Positions 37,201 to 43,200 of a DNA stretch of 64,000 nucleotides are shown piece by piece. Source of the DNA: Ostrinia nubilalis (taxonomy: Eukaryota; Arthropoda; Insecta; Lepidoptera; Crambidae); contig NC_087117.1 of the NCBI RefSeq assembly GCF_963855985.1, forward strand, positions 5,529,001-5,593,000, in the 5' to 3' direction. Position 1 is the first letter of the stretch. Each line of letters begins with the position of its first letter. The notes below the pieces were generated by a model that worked only from the letters and a program-made list of their open reading frames with translations, was not told the DNA's origin and ran no database searches. Both the position numbers and the translations under genes were made by a program.

Positions 37201-40200
37201 CTCAAGCCCGCCAACCGAAATTAGGGATTTTGCTTTTCTGTTACTTTTCTGTGGTCACCAGAATAATCCTAATGATTGCCATTATTCGTTATTAACAACA
37301 AAGAAAAAAAGGTCAACTAAAAGCGAGAAATATGGCCAAAATTAAAGCCAAACAATAATTTAAAAGTAGAAAAATGATTGTGTGTTGTGGTTTCTTGGAC
37401 AAATTATGATTTTTGGAGTTGGTGCCAGCAAAATAATGTACCTTCGTTGACCTTGGCAGGGTGACACTGACTACAAAAATATATATTTCATGATATTGTT
37501 TAAATTATAATGCGTTTTAGCGCCCATCAGTTGGCCCCACTGAAGAGTAAGGTCCTGTCCAGTATTGTCAACTGTAAAGTTCATAAAGATTTGTCTACTC
37601 GGAAAGGGATCTACACCGCATCGCCTTTCGGGACCTGTCAATCGCGTGCAGATAAGTATGCGTTGCAGTATGGAGTTTCATACAAAGAACACTGACCGCC
37701 TCGAGTTGATACGGTTACGATCCCTTTCCGGGTTGATAAAATGTTAATGTGTTACGTAGTTTAGGTATAAAAACGAGAGCCCTCATTATTTTTTATTTTC
37801 CAGTGCACTTTTTTTTTTGTAATTTTAATTTTTATCGACAACAAACCCTTTCCCATCCCTAACCAGCGGCGTCTTTGATGAACAAGCTAAGTGAATTTCG
37901 CTTTGATCTCGCCGGGAAATTGCCCGGCTTCCGACCGGGCCGAGTGCACCCGGGTCGACCCGGATTTTTTAAAATTCTAATTCCCATTGTTATATGGGTT
38001 AAGAAACGCATAGTTTTACATACGTGGGAAAGACATGGAAATAGAATGTTAATTTTATCAATCTACTTATATCTATAAAAGCGAAAGGTCACTGACTGAC
38101 TGATTTACTCACTCATCACGAAATCTCACAAACTACAAGCTACAAGGATTTTGCAAAATTCTACCCCTAAGGGGTAAAATAGGATCCAGCGTACGAAGTC
38201 GCGGGCGGCCGCTAGTTTATTAACCTTTAACTACTGACGTGGGGGCCTCTCAGGCCCTGAAAAAGTCAAATTGTTGAATTTCTCCTCTACCACGTGCACG
38301 ACACACGCGAATCTTTTAGTACCTTCGAGTTTCATTGCGCCGAGGCTGTCAACAACTGTGCACGTGATTGCACGCGCAATTTCAGTAGGTAAATTAATTT
38401 TAAAGTTTCTTGTGGGCCTCTCAGGCCCCCACCTCAGTATTGGCGTAACTTTTTTTGTCTATAGTTTTCATTTAGTTGTCGTCTTTTCTTGAAATAATTT
38501 GAAAAAATCTATAATATGGAGCCCACAGTATGTCGTCCGAGAGAAAGCGGTATCTCGGAAGTAAAAATAACCAGCATTTAACGAAAAATAGAAGAACAGT
38601 AGTTTTTGGCACGTATGTTAGGAAATGATATGCCTGCCTGTACCTATCTATCAAGATTTAAACGATGAAACCAAGTCCCATACATGTCTTTTGAAGATTC
38701 AAATGAAATCTACATTTTAAAAACGTGTATGGCTTCCTTCACTGAGCAAAGCAAGTTTGTCCAGACTGTGTTTAATTCGCACTATTTGGTGTGTGTAATT
38801 CTTTTCCCTCTTTTTCATATTAGGATTACTGATATATCATTAGCTAAAAAGACTATTGAAAATTAAGATTCTAAGTTGATTTGTTAAATTTATGAATATT
38901 TTTCATGACAACTTTGTGAATCATGATTTCATGAGATTTTTGCCAAAAAATGCTACATGTTTTCTAAATATTGAAATAATACGTACTTATTAACAAATAA
39001 TTTACATAAAATTCGTTTTATTGTATTTAAATATAACCACTATTAATAATTATTAAACATAAAACCCTAAAAAGATTATATATTTTTAAATATAAGCACA
39101 CATATGTACGGGCCTCTCAGTCCCCCACGTCAGTGTTTACGTGAAATTAAATCCACCTCAGTAGCTAAAGGTTAATACAGCTGAAGAATTTGATGTTTGT
39201 TTGCTTCAACGCGCTATTCTCAGGAACTACTGGTCCGTTTTGAAAATTTTTTTGTTGGACAGCCCATTTATCGAAGAAGGTTTTCATCACCCTACACCTA
39301 CAGTCAATAGGGGCCGAGCAGTAAAGAAAAATGTTGCAAAAACGGGAAAAATTATCCAAACTATTTTCACGCGTACAAAGTCGCGGGCACAGCTGGTATC
39401 TATACTCTAAGTATTACCTACTAATATTATAAATGCGAAAGTAACTCTGTCTGTCTTGCTTTCACGCCTAAACCACTGAACCGATTTTGATGAAATTTGG
39501 CATATAGATAGTTTGAGTCCCGGGAAAGGAGATAGGATACTTTTTATCCCGGTTTTTGAAACAGGGACGCGCGCGATAAAGTTTTATGTGACAGACAAAA
39601 TTCCACGCGGGCGAAGTCGCGGGCACAGCTAGCTAATGTTATAATTTATTGTCTTGTTATTTAGTCGGTTAAAAAGACATTCTCTTGCAAATTCTCAGTA
39701 CAAAAGCTCTTGTTTGCTAGTAGCTTTCAAAGAGTATTTCAGGACTTCATAACATTGTGGCTTCGTAAATATTTGCGGTTACCAAAAGGTTTTGTAAGAA
39801 TTATTAAGCTGAAACTTGGTGAAATAACTCTTTTATTTACCTCTTTACTTTGACTTTGCCCGTGGGTTTTATATTTTACTAGCGGCCACCCGCGACTTCG
39901 TACGCGTGGATCCCGTTTTACCGCCTTATGGGTGGAGTTTCGTAAAATCCTTTCTTAGCGGATGCCTACGTCATAATGTCTACCTGCATGCCTTTCAGCC
40001 CGATCCGTCCAGTGGTTTGGGCTGTGCGCTGATAGATCACTATGTCAGTCAGTCAGTCAGTCACTTTTGAGTTATTTATATTTAGATGTGCCGTTTTTGA
40101 GAAAAGTGCTAAAATATCTGTCACTGTCATCCGATTAAACCAAACTTCAAAACAGATAATAGGTGAATACCGCGGAGGCAACGATTGAATACGCACAATA

Positions 40201-43200
40201 AAAACGAAATTGCAACAAAACCAGGCGATTAACACATGAATACGAAAACGGGACTATTCCCACCTCTCGTTCCCACCGCTGCAACTCCTGTGTAACCAGG
40301 ATCTACAACTTGACCGCCATAAAAACCTAACCAATGAAGGTCAAGTTTGTCCCGGGGGAAAGTTAAACTGTCATTGGACCCGCAACGAAATTAATCAGAA
40401 GAACATAGGAGTTCGAAATTAAGGTTCGACTTCCCTCCATTAAAGTGACTCCAGCGATCAAATTGATTGCAAGTCGTTGAAGTTTTGTTACGTGAATAAG
40501 GCCACTGATACCGCGTCCGAACGCATGAAGCTGTGGCCCCATAGCAGGGATGTTATGGATATCCGTAACCGTAACCGAAACTTTCGGATATCCGAAATAA
40601 AAAAATATCCGTAACCCTAATCGAAATCGGTATAATATTATAGTGTCCGACCGAATGTTCGGTTTCGGTTTCGTTGTCGGTTGAGTTTCGGTAAAAACAC
40701 GAGTTTCGGTTTAGTTTCGTTTTCGGCGGCAAACTTGCCGAAACTACGACCGAAACCGAATGTGCATTCGGGAGTTTCCTCGCTGTTATCGGTCATGTTC
40801 GGCGCGTTGAATGAGTGAATGAATCCGATCAGAGCCAATGTCGTGATTCGCTCGCTTGTTTGTTTGCTGTTAGTTTTGTTTTGTTGTGGTGGCGAGTTTT
40901 CGAGTGATTTATTTTGAATTTGGTAAGTTTTATCTCGTTTTATGTCGTTATAACATAAGAGCGGGTGTAAACATAAAAAAAAAATTCAATATGACTGATA
41001 AAAGTTTAATCTAACCTATAAATTTTTTTTTGGTTCGCAAATGCTATACGTAAACAAACATTAGTTAAGTAGTTAGTAATGACTATAGTGCATTTCATGG
41101 TGATAATATTATGGATTCAGAGTTTCAAAGTTCATTTTAGTATTTATCACCAAGGTATCCAAGTGGCAAGTACAGTAGATACTAACTTACGTACCACCAA
41201 TTTTGTTTTGAGAAATTATTAAGGTAAAAGACCCGATCATGGGACGGGATATGTAGATGTCCTGAATATTGCGAGTAATTAAAAAAAGTCTAGACTATAA
41301 ATCCTTCTTTTTCTTTTTTAATACATAATTTGATACCTTTTAGAGTAAAAAGGCACTTTATAAGTTCAATTTTAATGCAATTTAAAGAGAAAACAATAAA
41401 GACTGACTGATAATAATAACGTTTTCTTTATTTTTCCCTCAAAATATGAGCCTTGTAAGGAAGTTTCGGTTTCGGTTTCGGTTTCGGCCGAAATAGACAC
41501 CGTTGCCGAAATTCGTTTTCGGTTTCGGTTTCGGTCGTAAAACTAGTTTCGGTCGGACACTATAATATTATTCCTATATCCGTAAGCGTATCCATAACCG
41601 AAACTACATATCCATAACATCCCTACCCCATAGCAGCATGTCGATCGATGACAGAATCCTTCCAACACTTCACCTGCCCCTGGAACCGAATGTCAATGAG
41701 CACTTAACTGATTGTACCGCCATCTTGGAATACAGGGTGGTACTTGGAGACAGGAATAGAAGCCTCTTGTGCTCATTATATTTTATGCAGATGAGGGCTT
41801 GTCAAATCTTAAATAATAAATGGAATGAATTCAAATTCGGAAATCCAAATTCAAATTCGGCTGAAACGAACGAACGAACGAATCCAAAAAGTCAGTTAGA
41901 ACTTATTTTATCAATAAAATAAGAGAATTCGAAAAACAGTTTTTTTTGTTCAACGTGCAAAATGCTGGTGAATTTCTGACATCGAAATGTCAAATCGCGT
42001 ACTTATTCTCAGGAATTAAGTACTGGTCTAATTTTAAAAAATATTTCTGTGTTGGATACTGTCCTTATTTTAACGAGGAAAGCTATAGGCTTCTTTTTTC
42101 GTTCGTTCGTTCGTTTCAGCCGAAAGACGCCCACTGCTGGACAAAGGCCTCCCCCAAGGATTCCCACAAAGACCGGTCCTGCGCCGCTCGCATCCAGGCA
42201 CCTCCCGCGACCTTCACCAGATCGTCGGTCCACCTAGTGGGAGGCCTGCTCACGCCACGTCTTCCGGTTAGTGGTCGCCACTCAAGAACTTTCCTGCCCC
42301 AGCGGCCATCAGCTCTACGAGCTATGTGATTTAATTTATTAAGAAAGGCTCAGGCTAATAATGACGCAGCATCAATGATTTTTTTTTTTCAAAAACGTGA
42401 AAGATTTTCAAACGATTTTTAAGCACAATATCTATTAAGAATATTCTATCAAAGCACACAATTTTAGCTAAAATCTTTTAAGACAAAGCAAAGATAGATT
42501 CCCCCGTGAAATATAGCCGACCGTAATGAATTACAATGAAGCACTCTTCTGATTGCCACCTCCGATATACAGGGTGTTTCGTGAGCGGTTTATAGATAAA
42601 GACGGAGAGGTTGATTAATTTAAGGCTGTTCTTGCGACTTGATAAGGGTTATACTTAGTTTAGTAGACGATATTATAATAGTCTTATGCCCGTTTTCACC
42701 ATCAATCCCTAATTTTTAAGTGACCCCTATGGTAACACATAACAAGAATTTTGTTTTCAAAGGGGCCACCTCAAAATTATGTTTTTTCTATCTATATGTT
42801 TTTTCAAATCTACGCTGAAGGCTGGATCCTACAAAACTGGACTGTCGTGTGAACACACATTAATAAAATTTGTGTTTTATTCAAATTACAAATTCGAATA
42901 GATCAGTTTCTTCGACGGACCCTCCGTGGGAACAAGCCATGAGTCTGGATTCCGTGTGGTAGAATGAATCTGCGTTCCAATGAGGGCTATCGTTTTAGCG
43001 CTCACCAGTTAGCGCCACTGTAGAGTAAGGTCCTGTCACTTGCTAGTAGCGAAGACAGTGGCGCCAACTTGTGAGCGCCAAAGTGGTAGGAGGACTATCG
43101 CATTTGCACTCATCAAGATGGCGCCACTGTAGAGTAAGGTCCTGTCAATCGCCAGGGGTGCCAACTGTTAAGTATAAAAACAATAGCCCTCATTAATTAG

